This document shows positions 9,217 to 18,130 of a stretch of DNA of 64,000 nucleotides, in pieces. This stretch comes from Campylobacter concisus. Lineage in GTDB: Bacteria; Campylobacterota; Campylobacteria; Campylobacterales; Campylobacteraceae. Position numbers and translations under genes: made by a program. The DNA lies in assembly GCF_002165775.1 (NCBI RefSeq), contig NZ_NDYP01000002.1:124001-188000 (forward strand), read 5' to 3'. The notes under the pieces are model-generated. The model saw only the letters and a list, made by a program, of their open reading frames with translations, was not told where the DNA came from and made no database searches. Position 1 is the first letter of the stretch, and each line of letters starts with the position of its first letter.

Positions 9217-9928
9217 GAGAGTATTGATAACTGGATCAAGCAGGGGCATAGGAGCTAGCATCGCTAAATGCCTAGCTAGCGAGTACGAAGTGGTGCTTCA
9301 TGCAAGAAGTAAGAGCGATGAGCTTTTAAAGATGGCTAGTGAGCTTGGGGCTAAATTTTTGATATTTGACGTGGCTGACACCGCTGCAGCAAAAGAGGCG
9401 ATAGAGGCCGACATGGAGGCAAATGGCGTTTACTATGGCGTCGTTTTAAATGCTGGCATAACAAGAGATAACACCTTTGTCGGTCTTAGCGATGAAGAGT
9501 GGTTTGACGTGATAGATGTAAATTTAAATGGCTTTTATAACGTGCTAAGGCCAACTTTGATGCCGATGATAAGGGCTAGAAAGCCAGCTAGGATAGTGAC
9601 ACTAAGCTCTGTTTCAGGGGTTATTGGCAACAGAGGTCAGGTAAACTACTCGGCTAGCAAAGCTGGCATCATAGGAGCTAGCAAAGCCCTTGCAGTTGAG
9701 CTTGCAAGTAGAGGCATAACAGTAAACTGCGTGGCCCCAGGGCTTATAAAGACAGATATGAGTGAAGAAATTTTAAATAGCGACTTTTTAGATGAGGTGC
9801 TAAAAGCCATACCTGCAAAAAGAGCTGGCGAGGCCAGCGAGGTGGCATGGCTGGTAAAATTTCTACTAAGCAGTGATGCTAGCTATATCACAAGGCAGGT
9901 CATCGGCGTAAATGGAGGACTTTGCTAA
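9209..9928 (+). CDS. 3-oxoacyl-ACP reductase, FabG type (ApeQ-like)
   Basis: 239 residues. A short-chain dehydrogenase/reductase with the NADP-binding GSSRGIG motif (residues 9-15), LNAGI, the catalytic Ser in TLSSVSG, and YSASKAG with the catalytic Tyr and Lys. It reduces the 3-keto group during polyene assembly. The GTG start lies 8 bases before the stop of the dehydratase gene, with AAGG upstream, and its own stop overlaps the next gene (TAATG), giving tight translational coupling on both sides. Confidence 0.92.
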   Translation: MSKRVLITGSSRGIGASIAKCLASEYEVVLHARSKSDELLKMASELGAKFLIFDVADTAAAKEAIEADMEANGVYYGVVLNAGITRDNTFVGLSDEEWFDVIDVNLNGFYNVLRPTLMPMIRARKPARIVTLSSVSGVIGNRGQVNYSASKAGIIGASKALAVELASRGITVNCVAPGLIKTDMSEEILNSDFLDEVLKAIPAKRAGEASEVAWLVKFLLSSDASYITRQVIGVNGGLC

Positions 9929-11181
9929 TGCGTGTATTTGTCACAGGTATCGGCACTGTCAGTGCTTTTGGCAATAGCTGGGAGGAGATGAGGGCTAAAT
10001 TTCTTGAAGGCAAAAATGCCGTCAGATATATGAGCGAGTGGGATGGCTATAAGGATCTAAACACGCGCCTAGCAGCGCCTATCATAGACTACAAACACCC
10101 ACAGGAGTGGGACAGAAAACAGTTAAGAAGTCTTGGTAAGGTCTCGTGTTATAGCGTACATGCGGCTGGACTTGCTTTAAAAGACGCTGGCTTGCTAAAG
10201 GGCGAAGCTTTGATGGCTACAAATTTAGACCCAAGTGTGCAAGATGGCAGGATGGGCGTAGCAAGTGGCTCAAGCACTGGCAGCACGGACTCCATCCTTG
10301 ATATGGCAAAACTAGTTTTGGACATGGATAGTGGTTTTAACGCAAATACTTACATAAAAATGATGCCTCACACCACAGCGGCAAATATTGCACTATTTTA
10401 CTCACTAAAAGGCCGCATCATCCCTACATCTTCGGCATGCACAAGCGGTTCGCACGCCATTGGCTACGCATACGAGAGCATAAAAAATGGCAGCATAGAT
10501 ATGATGCTAGCTGGTGGAGCTGAGGAGCTTTGCGTGAGCGAGGCGTACGTCTTTGACAAGCTTTACGCGACTAGTGTCAAAAACAGCACGCCAAATTTGA
10601 GCCCAACGCCATTTGAAAAAGATAGAGATGGCTTGGTGCTTGGCGAGGGGGCTGGATTTTTAGTGCTTGAAAGTGAAGAGAACGCCTTAAAAAGAGGAGC
10701 TAAAATTTACGCTGAGGTTGTTGGATTTGGCTCGACGTGTGATGGCACGCACATCACTAGGCCACAAAGTGCGACAATGAAAGCGGCGATGAGTCTAGCG
10801 CTTCGTGACGCAAATTTAGAGCCAAAAAGCATAGGTTACGTAAATGCTCATGCGACTGCGACAAAACATGGCGATATAGCTGAAAGCATCGCCACAAATG
10901 AGCTTTTTGGAGAGGATATCGCCATTAGCTCGCTTAAAAGTTATCTTGGTCACACGCTTGGAGCTTGCGGCGGACTGGAGGCGATCGCTTCTATCATGAT
11001 GATGAGAGAAGAGCTATTTTTTCCAACTATAAATTTAAACGTGATCGATCCAGAGTGTGCAAAGCTAAACTATTTAAAAGAGCCAACCCCGATAAAAACG
11101 GACTTTGTGATGAGCAATAACTTTGCATTTGGTGGTGTAAATACATCTTTGATATTTAAAAGAGTTAAAAACATTTTTTAA
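9928..11181 (+). CDS. Beta-ketoacyl-ACP synthase, FabF type (ApeR-like)
   Basis: 417 residues from ATG 9928; GGAGG at 9914-9918 supports this rather than the in-frame TTG at 9922. The triad is complete: Cys in TSSACTSGSHA, His in NAHATATKHGD, and His in LGHTLGACGG. By analogy with characterised aryl polyene clusters this is the separate FabF-like enzyme that may start or extend the chain. The gene overlaps the ketoreductase stop by one base. Confidence 0.92.
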   Translation: MRVFVTGIGTVSAFGNSWEEMRAKFLEGKNAVRYMSEWDGYKDLNTRLAAPIIDYKHPQEWDRKQLRSLGKVSCYSVHAAGLALKDAGLLKGEALMATNLDPSVQDGRMGVASGSSTGSTDSILDMAKLVLDMDSGFNANTYIKMMPHTTAANIALFYSLKGRIIPTSSACTSGSHAIGYAYESIKNGSIDMMLAGGAEELCVSEAYVFDKLYATSVKNSTPNLSPTPFEKDRDGLVLGEGAGFLVLESEENALKRGAKIYAEVVGFGSTCDGTHITRPQSATMKAAMSLALRDANLEPKSIGYVNAHATATKHGDIAESIATNELFGEDIAISSLKSYLGHTLGACGGLEAIASIMMMREELFFPTINLNVIDPECAKLNYLKEPTPIKTDFVMSNNFAFGGVNTSLIFKRVKNIF

Positions 11182-11192
11182 AAAGGATAAAC

Positions 11193-11609
11193 ATGAAAAA
11201 ATTAGTTTCATTAGTTGCCATTTTGGCATTTGCTACAAGTCTTAATGCAAGAGATGATGTGAAATATCACTCACTTGATTTCCTAAATGGCCCAAAAGCT
11301 AAAAATTTCTTACTTCCAAATGTAAGTATCAGCTTTGGCACAGGCTATAGCGGTCAGGTAATCGTAAAAGATCTAACATCAAATAAAAAGACAAATGGTT
11401 TTAATAAAAGTGATGAAGAGGCATGCCAAATTGCACTTCTTTCGGCTTTAAAGACTTTCCAAGAAAGAGCATTAAAAGAAGGCGGCACAAAGGTTGTAAA
11501 TCTAACTGGCTACTACAAAAAACAGCCATTTAACTCAAAAACTCAGTTTCAATGTGGAAGCGGCGCTTTGATGTCTGGCGTTACTCTAAAAGGTGATATC
11601 GCGAAATAA
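11193..11609 (+). CDS. Periplasmic protein of the APE operon
   Basis: 138 residues with a clear signal peptide (MKKLVSLVAILAFATSLNA). The mature part has two cysteines, in EEACQIALL and FQCGSGALM, which could form a disulfide, and a Gly-rich end. Homologues in aryl polyene clusters are sometimes labelled excinuclease ATPase subunit; nothing here resembles UvrA, so I regard that name as an annotation artefact. The stop overlaps the next start (TAATGA). The role is unknown; position and export suggest help in moving or anchoring the product. Confidence 0.75.
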   Translation: MKKLVSLVAILAFATSLNARDDVKYHSLDFLNGPKAKNFLLPNVSISFGTGYSGQVIVKDLTSNKKTNGFNKSDEEACQIALLSALKTFQERALKEGGTKVVNLTGYYKKQPFNSKTQFQCGSGALMSGVTLKGDIAK

Positions 11610-12277
11610 TGAAATTTCAGGTAGATTTTTTTGATGCGATAGCTTATGGCGATGTCGGCGAGGATCTAGCTAGATATAAAAAAGAATTTGATCTAGCAAA
11701 GATCCCACCGATTCAAAGAAGAAGATTGAGTAGTGCTGCAAAGTGCGCTTTTAGCTTGCTTGGTGGTTTTGACGAGCTTGATATGCCAGTTATTTTTAGC
11801 TCATATGAAGGAGAGATAAATCGCTGCTTTGAGCTAGAGACTACACTGGCAAAAGCTGAGCCTGTTTCGCCTACATCGTTTTCACTTTCTGTGCATAACG
11901 CTATCTCGTCACTTCTTAGCATAGAAGCTAAAAATCACAATGAAATTCTTGCCATATCGTCATTTAGTCCAGTTGAAGATGCCTTGCAAGCGGCATTTTT
12001 AAGACTAAATGATGGATATGAAAAGGTGCTAATACTTGCCTATCATGAGTCGATAAAGCAGAGTTATTTTGATGAGAAAAAGCCGTCATTTATGCTCGCT
12101 CTTGTTGTCTCAATGGCAAAAGATGAGAGAGTTTTAACTCTAAAAAGAGCTAAAAAAGAAAAAGAAATTTGCGAGAATTTATTACAAAACTTTATTGTAA
12201 ATTTTGATCCAAAAATATCAAAAAGCTGGCAAAGTTGTAGTTATTCTTCATCTTGGAATTTTAGCTATGAGCCTTAA
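11609..12277 (+). CDS. Ketosynthase-like chain-length factor (ApeC-like)
   Basis: 222 residues, about half a ketosynthase. It carries SPTSFSLSVHNAISS, typical of the N-terminal ketoacyl-synthase-like family of aryl polyene chain-length factors, and has no active-site Cys in a TAC(T/S)SG context. In characterised systems this protein pairs with a catalytic ketosynthase (here 7607-8776) to shape the product tunnel. The start shares a base with the preceding gene's stop. Confidence 0.82.
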   Translation: MKFQVDFFDAIAYGDVGEDLARYKKEFDLAKIPPIQRRRLSSAAKCAFSLLGGFDELDMPVIFSSYEGEINRCFELETTLAKAEPVSPTSFSLSVHNAISSLLSIEAKNHNEILAISSFSPVEDALQAAFLRLNDGYEKVLILAYHESIKQSYFDEKKPSFMLALVVSMAKDERVLTLKRAKKEKEICENLLQNFIVNFDPKISKSWQSCSYSSSWNFSYEP

Positions 12278-13013
12278 AATTTTAAGAGCTGGATTTTTAT
12301 TTTTCCTTTTTGCGATCATTTGCATAAGCGGAGATTTACTGCTTGTGCCAGTGGTGCTTTTGAGGCTAAATAAATTTAAATTTATACAAAATTTATGCCG
12401 TGATCTAGTTAGAATTTCTTGGGGATTTTTTATAAAAGTTACTAAAATTTGTGGGCATCTGGACTATAAATTTGAGCTTGGTGAGCTAAATGGCGGATCA
12501 AATTTAGTCATAGCAAACCACCCTTCGCTTCTTGATGTGGTCTTTTTGATCTCAAGATTTAAAAGGATAAACTGCATCGTAAAGGGCGAGCTTGGTAAAA
12601 ATATATTTTTATTTGCTGCAATTAGAGCGTGCAACTATATACCAAACACAAATAATGAGGAATTTTTACAAAAAAGCGTAGAAGTTTTAAAAAGTGGTGA
12701 AAATTTATTAATTTTCCCAGAAGGCACACGTACGAAAGATAAAATTATTTTTCATAAGGCAGCTGCTCACATAGGTGTAAAAGGCGCTAAAAATATTGTA
12801 TGTATCGGCATCAATATGCATCCAAGAAGTCTTAGAAAAAATGAACCATGGTACAAAATACCAGATGAAAAGATAAAATATCATTTTAAAGAGATGAAAA
12901 ATTTTGATGTTGATATGTTTTTACAGGATAGGCCAAGTCCGGTAAGGGCTAGGGCAATGCATGATGAGATAAGTAAAATTTATAAGGAGGAATTTGGTGA
13001 AAGAGCTAGTTAA
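12267..13013 (+). CDS. 1-acylglycerol-3-phosphate acyltransferase-like protein (PlsC family)
   Basis: 248 residues from ATG 12267, which has GGAA upstream and overlaps the previous gene by 11 bases; longer in-frame starts from 12204 would lie deep in that gene. One or two N-terminal membrane helices are followed by the acyltransferase motif HPSLLD (HxxxxD) after AN, and FPEGTRT. By family it transfers an acyl group from ACP or CoA to a hydroxyl. In this operon it probably helps attach the polyene to its lipid anchor at the inner membrane. Confidence 0.87.
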   Translation: MSLKILRAGFLFFLFAIICISGDLLLVPVVLLRLNKFKFIQNLCRDLVRISWGFFIKVTKICGHLDYKFELGELNGGSNLVIANHPSLLDVVFLISRFKRINCIVKGELGKNIFLFAAIRACNYIPNTNNEEFLQKSVEVLKSGENLLIFPEGTRTKDKIIFHKAAAHIGVKGAKNIVCIGINMHPRSLRKNEPWYKIPDEKIKYHFKEMKNFDVDMFLQDRPSPVRARAMHDEISKIYKEEFGERAS

Positions 13014-13254
13014 TGAGATAAAAGAGTTGATCATCACAAGCTTAAATTTAGAGGATATGAAGCCAAGCGATATTGATGAGAATGCGCCACTTTTTAATGA
13101 TGGTCTTGGGCTTGATAGCGTTGATGCTTTAGAGCTTGGGCTTGCGGTGCAGAAAAAATATGGCCTTGTGCTTGACTCAAAGAGTGCAAATCTAAAAGAA
13201 ATATTTTTTAGCGTATCTTCTCTTGCAAAATACATTTACGAAAATAGGAAATAA
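12997..13254 (+). CDS. Acyl carrier protein 1 (APE cluster)
   Basis: 85 residues. The phosphopantetheine attachment motif is GLDSVDALELG, with Ser as the modified residue. A TTG at 12994 is in frame, but AAGGAGG at 12984-12990 is better spaced for the GTG at 12997. It overlaps the acyltransferase gene by 17 bases. It carries intermediates of polyene synthesis and should be activated by the transferase encoded at 6701-7222. Confidence 0.92.
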   Translation: MKELVNEIKELIITSLNLEDMKPSDIDENAPLFNDGLGLDSVDALELGLAVQKKYGLVLDSKSANLKEIFFSVSSLAKYIYENRK

Positions 13255-13256
13255 CG

Positions 13257-13502
13257 ATGAGTGAAAAAGAAATTTTTGAAATTTTAAAGAAAGCCTTGAT
13301 CGATCTTTTTGAGATAGATGAGAGCAAGATAAAGCCAGAGACTAGGATATATGAGGATTTGCAGATTGATAGCATTGACGCTATTGATATGATTGACTAC
13401 ATCAAACGTCAAACCGGACATAGGCTGATGCCAGAGGATTTTAAAAACGTAAAAACGCTTGATGATATCGTAAAAGCCGTAGCAAAGAAATTTGAAGCAT
13501 AA
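13257..13502 (+). CDS. Acyl carrier protein 2 (APE cluster)
   Basis: 81 residues, acidic, with the attachment motif QIDSIDAIDMI. It begins 2 bases after the first ACP gene ends. Paired ACP genes of unequal sequence are a hallmark of aryl polyene clusters; one is thought to carry the starter unit and the other the growing chain, but which is which cannot be told from sequence. Confidence 0.92.
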   Translation: MSEKEIFEILKKALIDLFEIDESKIKPETRIYEDLQIDSIDAIDMIDYIKRQTGHRLMPEDFKNVKTLDDIVKAVAKKFEA

Positions 13503-14037
13503 GATAGTAAAAGTAGCGCTAGTTTTGATAAGTATTGCTTACCCTTTAGTGCTATTTTTCTGGCAAGAAAATGCCACTTTTATATTTGGTGTTTTATGTG
13601 TGCTTTGGGGGCTTAGAGCCTATTTTGAAAGTGGCAGGAAAAGGCAGGTTTGCTTATCGGCTGGGACATTTTTTGCTATTTGCGCTATTTTTAGAAGTGT
13701 AAATTTAGCACTTTTATATCCAAGTATCGTAAGCCTTGGCTTTTTGGCTCTCTTTTTTTACAGCTTAAGGGGCGAGGCGATCATAACCAAAATCGCTAGA
13801 TTAAAAGAGAAAAATATAGATGAAAAGGTCGTTAGCTACACAAGAGAGTTAACAAAAATTTGGTGCTTATTTTTTATATTTAATGCAGTTGTTGCCTTTG
13901 CTTTATCGTGTTTTGAAAATAAAATTTATTGGAGTATTTACTGCTCCTTTATCTCTTATATTTTGATGGGATTTTTGTTTTTTGGAGAAATTTTATATCG
14001 TAAAGTTTTTATTTTAAAGAGGAAAGATGGAGTTTGA
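13492..14037 (+). CDS. Multi-pass membrane protein of the APE operon (COG4648-like)
   Basis: 181 residues with about six hydrophobic segments and short basic loops. I recognise the general type found beside ACP genes in aryl polyene clusters but no catalytic motif. The TTG start overlaps the end of the second ACP gene by 11 bases and the end overlaps the AMP-ligase gene by 11 bases, so it is firmly inside the operon. The role is unknown; a membrane scaffold or lipid-handling function is plausible. Confidence 0.75.
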   Translation: MKHKIVKVALVLISIAYPLVLFFWQENATFIFGVLCVLWGLRAYFESGRKRQVCLSAGTFFAICAIFRSVNLALLYPSIVSLGFLALFFYSLRGEAIITKIARLKEKNIDEKVVSYTRELTKIWCLFFIFNAVVAFALSCFENKIYWSIYCSFISYILMGFLFFGEILYRKVFILKRKDGV

Positions 14038-15583
14038 AAATAGTCTAAAAGACTTTAAATTTGTTGATATTGATAAAAATTTATACTCACAAGTTGTTAT
14101 TTTTGGGGCAAATTTAAAAGAGTATGGCCTAGGTGAGGTAGAGATCTATCTAAGCGAAACTTTTGACTTTTGTGTAGCCTTTTTTGGAGTACTTGCGATC
14201 GGCGTGAGACCGATTTTGCTTGCAAAGCCTATTTTTAGTAGTGATAAATTTAATATCAATGATGAAAATTTCAAGAATTTTTTGGCTCCAGCTAGAAATA
14301 TAGAGCCAAAATTTGATATAAACTCTACTTTTTTTCTTCAGACTTCGGGCTCGACTGGAAATAGCAAAAATATCCCAAAAAGACTTGGTGCAATGATAGA
14401 AGAAGGGCTATTTTTAAAAGAAGAACTTGGATTTAATGAAAGTGATACATTTTTTTCAAGCGTTTCGCATCAGCATATGTTTGGTCTTACTTTTAAGGTA
14501 TTTTTGCCCATCATTTCTGGTGCAAAGGTTGTTAGTAGGGAGCTAAATTACCCAGAGGCGATCTTTGAGTTAGAGCTTGAAAATTTAAGTTTCATAACAA
14601 GCCCAGTTTTGCTTCAAACGCTAATTTCTAGTCCAAGAGCAGCTGAAATTTCAGGACTAAAAAACATAATCTGTGCTGGCTCGGCACTAAAGAGTGAGCT
14701 AAGAGCTAGCATATCAAAACTAAGCAAAACACGCATTATTGACATCTATGGTAGCACCGAAACTGGTGCAGTGGCTAGAAATTTAGGCGATGAACTTTTA
14801 CTTTTTAGTAAGGTAAAGGCAGGTATTAGCGAGGACGAGGCATTAAACGTGAGCTCGCCATGGTGTGAGTTTTTCCAAACTAGCGACTGGGCACAGATAA
14901 ATGGCAGCAAGCTCACGCTAAAAGGTAGGATCGATAGGATAGTCAAGCTAAATGATAAAAGGGTCAATCTAATAAGCATCGAAAATAAGATGTTTGAAAG
15001 TGGCCTTTTAAAAGACTGCTACTGTGATACGCATCCAAAATTTAAGCGTCTGGCCGCACTTTTAGAGCTTAGTGAAGAGGGTGTGAAGCTCTTTAGAAAT
15101 AGCGGTAAAAAGGGCGTTGTAGCAAGGCTAAATGAGCTTTTAAGGCCTGAGTTTAAAAATAGTGTTAGGTATTTTAAAATCGTTAGCTCGCTTTGTAAAA
15201 ACGCTCAAGGGAAATTTCTAAAAGCAAATTTTAAAGAGCTTTTGGAGAAAAACGAGGAGCTTGTTTGGGAAAAAAGTAGCGAGAATGGCATTTATAAATT
15301 TAAGATAAAACTTAGCCCAGCACTTGGCATTTTTACTGAGCATTTTCCAAATTTACCGCTGCTACCTGGCTTTGTGCAGCTTGATTTTGTATTTAAATTT
15401 GCAAGAGAGCTTGGCGCAGAAATAGGCGATCAGTGCGTGGTGGAGAATCTGAAATTTTTAAAATTTGTAAGGCCAAATGACGAGCTTTGTATAGAAATTT
15501 CGCAAAAAGATGAGAAGGTTTACTTTGAGATATTTTGTAATGGCACTAGAAGCAGCGTTGGCAGGATAAAGCTGGGCTTATGA
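14027..15583 (+). CDS. AMP-dependent acyl ligase fused to hot-dog dehydratase (ApeH-ApeI-like)
   Basis: 518 residues in two parts. Residues 1 to about 410 are an adenylate-forming ligase with the P-loop QTSGSTGNSKNIPK, DIYGSTETG, and LKGRIDRIVKL. Residues about 420-518 are a hot-dog domain with HFPNLPLLPGFVQLDFVF, carrying the His, PG and Asp of FabA-like dehydratases. The ligase would activate an aryl carboxylic acid starter and load it on an ACP; the second domain would dehydrate hydroxyacyl intermediates. AGGAAAG precedes the ATG. Confidence 0.88.
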   Translation: MEFENSLKDFKFVDIDKNLYSQVVIFGANLKEYGLGEVEIYLSETFDFCVAFFGVLAIGVRPILLAKPIFSSDKFNINDENFKNFLAPARNIEPKFDINSTFFLQTSGSTGNSKNIPKRLGAMIEEGLFLKEELGFNESDTFFSSVSHQHMFGLTFKVFLPIISGAKVVSRELNYPEAIFELELENLSFITSPVLLQTLISSPRAAEISGLKNIICAGSALKSELRASISKLSKTRIIDIYGSTETGAVARNLGDELLLFSKVKAGISEDEALNVSSPWCEFFQTSDWAQINGSKLTLKGRIDRIVKLNDKRVNLISIENKMFESGLLKDCYCDTHPKFKRLAALLELSEEGVKLFRNSGKKGVVARLNELLRPEFKNSVRYFKIVSSLCKNAQGKFLKANFKELLEKNEELVWEKSSENGIYKFKIKLSPALGIFTEHFPNLPLLPGFVQLDFVFKFARELGAEIGDQCVVENLKFLKFVRPNDELCIEISQKDEKVYFEIFCNGTRSSVGRIKLGL

Positions 15584-17190
15584 AGACGCTCTTTCTCATA
15601 CCATTTTATAACCATCCAGAGAAGATTAAAGACCTTTGCGAGGCGCTTGCAAGATATAATCTACACATTTTAATAGTCGATGATGGCTCAAACGAGACTT
15701 CAAAAAAAGCTTTGCAAAATTTGAGCGGATTTGGCGTAGAAATTTTGACAAGAGAGCAAAACGGCGGCAAGGGAGCTGCACTAAAAGATGGCTTTAGACA
15801 CGCTGTGCAAAATGGCTACACGCATGCGTTTCAGATCGACGCTGACTTTCAGCATGATATAAGCGAGGTGGCAGAGTTTTTAGAGCTTAGCAAAAAGTAT
15901 CCACACGATATGATAATGGCTGATCCGATTTATGGCGAGGACGCGCCAAAGTCTAGATTTTATGGTAGAAAGATCACAAATTTTTGGGTCAAGGTAAACA
16001 CCTTAAACACCAACATAAAAGATGCGATGTGTGGCTTTAGAATTTATCCGCTAAAAGAGCTTGAAAGCGCGATCGCTCATAGTGGCTCAAATAGGATGGA
16101 ATTTGACATGGAAATCCTAGTAAATGCTGTGAGAGCAGGCATTGGACTAAAGTGGATACCGTTAAAGGTAAGATATGAAAAAGGTGGAATTTCTCACTTT
16201 AAAATGCTAAAAGATAACATGCTAATAAGCCTTATGCATGCAAAATATTTTTTTAGTTTAGTTCCATTTTTGCTAGGTAAAGCCTTTAAGAGGCAAAAAT
16301 ACGCATGGTGGCAAAAAGGCGAAAGATCAAATGAATTTTTCTTAAGGGTGAGCTTGTTTTTAACCAAGAATTTGCCTATTTTTCTTATAAAACCTATCGT
16401 TATGATCGTCGTTTGTTTTTATTGTATTTTTTCAAAAATAGAGAGAAAAAATATAAGAGAATTTTTGCAAAATGTAGAGAAATTTAGTGGTAAAAAGCCG
16501 GTTACTGGTGTTTTTAGAAATTTTTATGATTTTGGTATAGCTATTTGCGATAAATTTCGTATTTGGCAAAATGGTGTGCTCGAAAATGAACTAGATATTG
16601 ACGAACTCATGTGGATAAAAGAAGAGTTTGAGGCATCAAAGCGTGGCAGAATTTTGCTAACAAGCCATCTAGGAAATGTAGAAATTTGCAAGACACTTTC
16701 GCTTAGATCGCCAAGTTTTCGTATGATCATCTTGGTTTATAGCAAGGGAAATGAAAATTTTTATAAAATTTTAGAGCAGATAAGTAAGGGGCAGATCAAG
16801 CTAATAAGCGTAGAAAACCTCGATGCAGCAGCTATGCTTGAGCTAAAAGAGGCGGTAGAAAACGGCGTAAATATCGGCATAATGGGCGATAGAACCCCAG
16901 TAAATGGCGATAAATTTGTTGAGGTTAGCTTTCTTGGCAAGATGGCTAAATTTAACTATGGCCCATACTTATTAGCTGGCATTTTGGGTGTAAAAATGAG
17001 CACGCTTTGGTGCGTGAAAAATGGCGATAAATTTAGTATCGAGCTAAGTGATATCGCAGATGAGATAAAACTAGGTCGCGACCGTAAGGCAAGCGTCATG
17101 CCATACGTGCAAAGCTATGTAAAACAGCTCGAGGATCACGCTTGCAAGAACCCATCGCAGTGGTTTAATTTTTTTGATTTTTGGAGATAA
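15580..17190 (+). CDS. Glycosyltransferase family 2 fused to LpxL-like acyltransferase
   Basis: 536 residues. Residues about 1-235 are a GT-A glycosyltransferase with LIPFYNHPE, VDDGSNE, GGKGAALKDG and the metal-binding QIDADFQHD. Residues about 290-536 resemble lauroyl/myristoyl acyltransferases (LpxL/HtrB): SHLGNVE fits HxxxxD/E and IMGDRTPVNG follows. Such two-domain proteins are standard in aryl polyene clusters and probably build the sugar- and acyl-containing anchor of the pigment. ATGA overlap with the ligase gene. Confidence 0.88.
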   Translation: MKTLFLIPFYNHPEKIKDLCEALARYNLHILIVDDGSNETSKKALQNLSGFGVEILTREQNGGKGAALKDGFRHAVQNGYTHAFQIDADFQHDISEVAEFLELSKKYPHDMIMADPIYGEDAPKSRFYGRKITNFWVKVNTLNTNIKDAMCGFRIYPLKELESAIAHSGSNRMEFDMEILVNAVRAGIGLKWIPLKVRYEKGGISHFKMLKDNMLISLMHAKYFFSLVPFLLGKAFKRQKYAWWQKGERSNEFFLRVSLFLTKNLPIFLIKPIVMIVVCFYCIFSKIERKNIREFLQNVEKFSGKKPVTGVFRNFYDFGIAICDKFRIWQNGVLENELDIDELMWIKEEFEASKRGRILLTSHLGNVEICKTLSLRSPSFRMIILVYSKGNENFYKILEQISKGQIKLISVENLDAAAMLELKEAVENGVNIGIMGDRTPVNGDKFVEVSFLGKMAKFNYGPYLLAGILGVKMSTLWCVKNGDKFSIELSDIADEIKLGRDRKASVMPYVQSYVKQLEDHACKNPSQWFNFFDFWR

Positions 17191-17192
17191 AT

Positions 17193-17615
17193 TTGGAAAT
17201 TTCACACGTTAGCACATTTAAAGTGGCGTTTTTTGACGTTGATAGCATGGAGGTGATGTGGCATGGCAACTACGTCAAGTACCTAGAAATGGCGCGCTGC
17301 GAGCTACTTGATAAGCTAGGGTACAACTACATCGCTATGAAAAAAGATGGTTACGCCTTTCCTATCGTAAAACTTGACGTAAAGTACGTGCGCCCAGCCT
17401 TTTTTAACGACGTCATAAAGGTCACGACGACGCTTAGCGAGTGCGAAACGTTTTTGAAATTTCACTATCTTATAGAAAATGAAAAGGGCGAAAAACTAAG
17501 CGAGGCAAATACTGCGCAAGCCGTCATCGATATGAAGAGCTTACAAACTTGCTTTGAGATGCCAGAGGCGCTAAAAAAGGCGATCGAAGCTTACACTAAA
17601 AAGGAAAATTTATGA
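17193..17615 (+). CDS. Acyl-CoA/ACP thioesterase, 4HBT (YbgC) type
   Basis: 140 residues from TTG 17193; GGAG at 17183-17186 sits six bases upstream, better than for the in-frame TTG at 17181. The hot-dog motif FFDVDSMEVMWHGNYVKYLE has the catalytic Asp and the WHGxYxxxxE pattern of 4-hydroxybenzoyl-CoA thioesterase relatives. It may release or edit ACP-bound intermediates. It sits between the glycosyl/acyltransferase and the LolA-like gene. Confidence 0.88.
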   Translation: MEISHVSTFKVAFFDVDSMEVMWHGNYVKYLEMARCELLDKLGYNYIAMKKDGYAFPIVKLDVKYVRPAFFNDVIKVTTTLSECETFLKFHYLIENEKGEKLSEANTAQAVIDMKSLQTCFEMPEALKKAIEAYTKKENL

Positions 17616-18130
17616 AAAATGTAGCTCTTTTTTTAGCCATTTTTATATCTTGCTTTGGCTATGAACTAAGCGAGCTTAAAAATATAGTAAAAACAGATGG
17701 CGTAAGCGGAAATTTCACGCAGACAAAGAGCCTGGCTGGCTTTAATAAAAACATAAAAAGCACAGGCGAGTTTAAGCTAGAAAAGAGCGGTCTTTACTGG
17801 GATACGCTAGAGCCAGTCTTCTCAAAGGTTTTTATAAATAAAGATGGCATTTTTAAAAACGAAAATGGCAAGCTTGAAAAGACAACGGCAAATTTTGATG
17901 AAAAGCTCTTTCTTGCTATCATCAGCCTAGATGAGAGCGAGCTTAGAAAAGAATTTGATATAAAAACAAGCGGCAGCTTAAAGGAGTGGAGCATAGAGTT
18001 AAGCCCTAAAAATTTACTCTTTAAACAAATTTTTAAAAGCATAAAGATAAGCGGCGATGAGGCGGTAAAAAAGATCGAGCTTGACGAGATAAGCGGCGAT
18101 AAAACGATAAATGAGTTTAGTCTAAAATGA
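17612..18130 (+). CDS. LolA-like outer membrane lipoprotein carrier protein
   Basis: 172 residues with a signal peptide (about residues 1-17). The mature part follows the LolA fold pattern: VSGNFTQTKSLAGF, STGEFKLEKSGLYWDTLEP, ISGDKTINEF. LolA proteins shield lipids crossing the periplasm. A cluster-specific copy next to an MMPL-type exporter suggests ferrying of the aryl polyene lipid to the outer membrane. ATGA overlap with the thioesterase gene and 4-base overlap with the exporter gene. Confidence 0.85.
   Translation: MKNVALFLAIFISCFGYELSELKNIVKTDGVSGNFTQTKSLAGFNKNIKSTGEFKLEKSGLYWDTLEPVFSKVFINKDGIFKNENGKLEKTTANFDEKLFLAIISLDESELRKEFDIKTSGSLKEWSIELSPKNLLFKQIFKSIKISGDEAVKKIELDEISGDKTINEFSLK

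Noticed and set aside
11193-11609. Excinuclease (UvrA-like) identity of the periplasmic protein
   Set aside because: No ATP-binding or zinc motif; it has a signal peptide. The label seems to be a propagated misannotation.
12204-12266. Upstream start for the PlsC-like acyltransferase
   Set aside because: It lies 70 bases inside the chain-length-factor gene; ATG 12267 has a better ribosome binding site and the family N-terminus.
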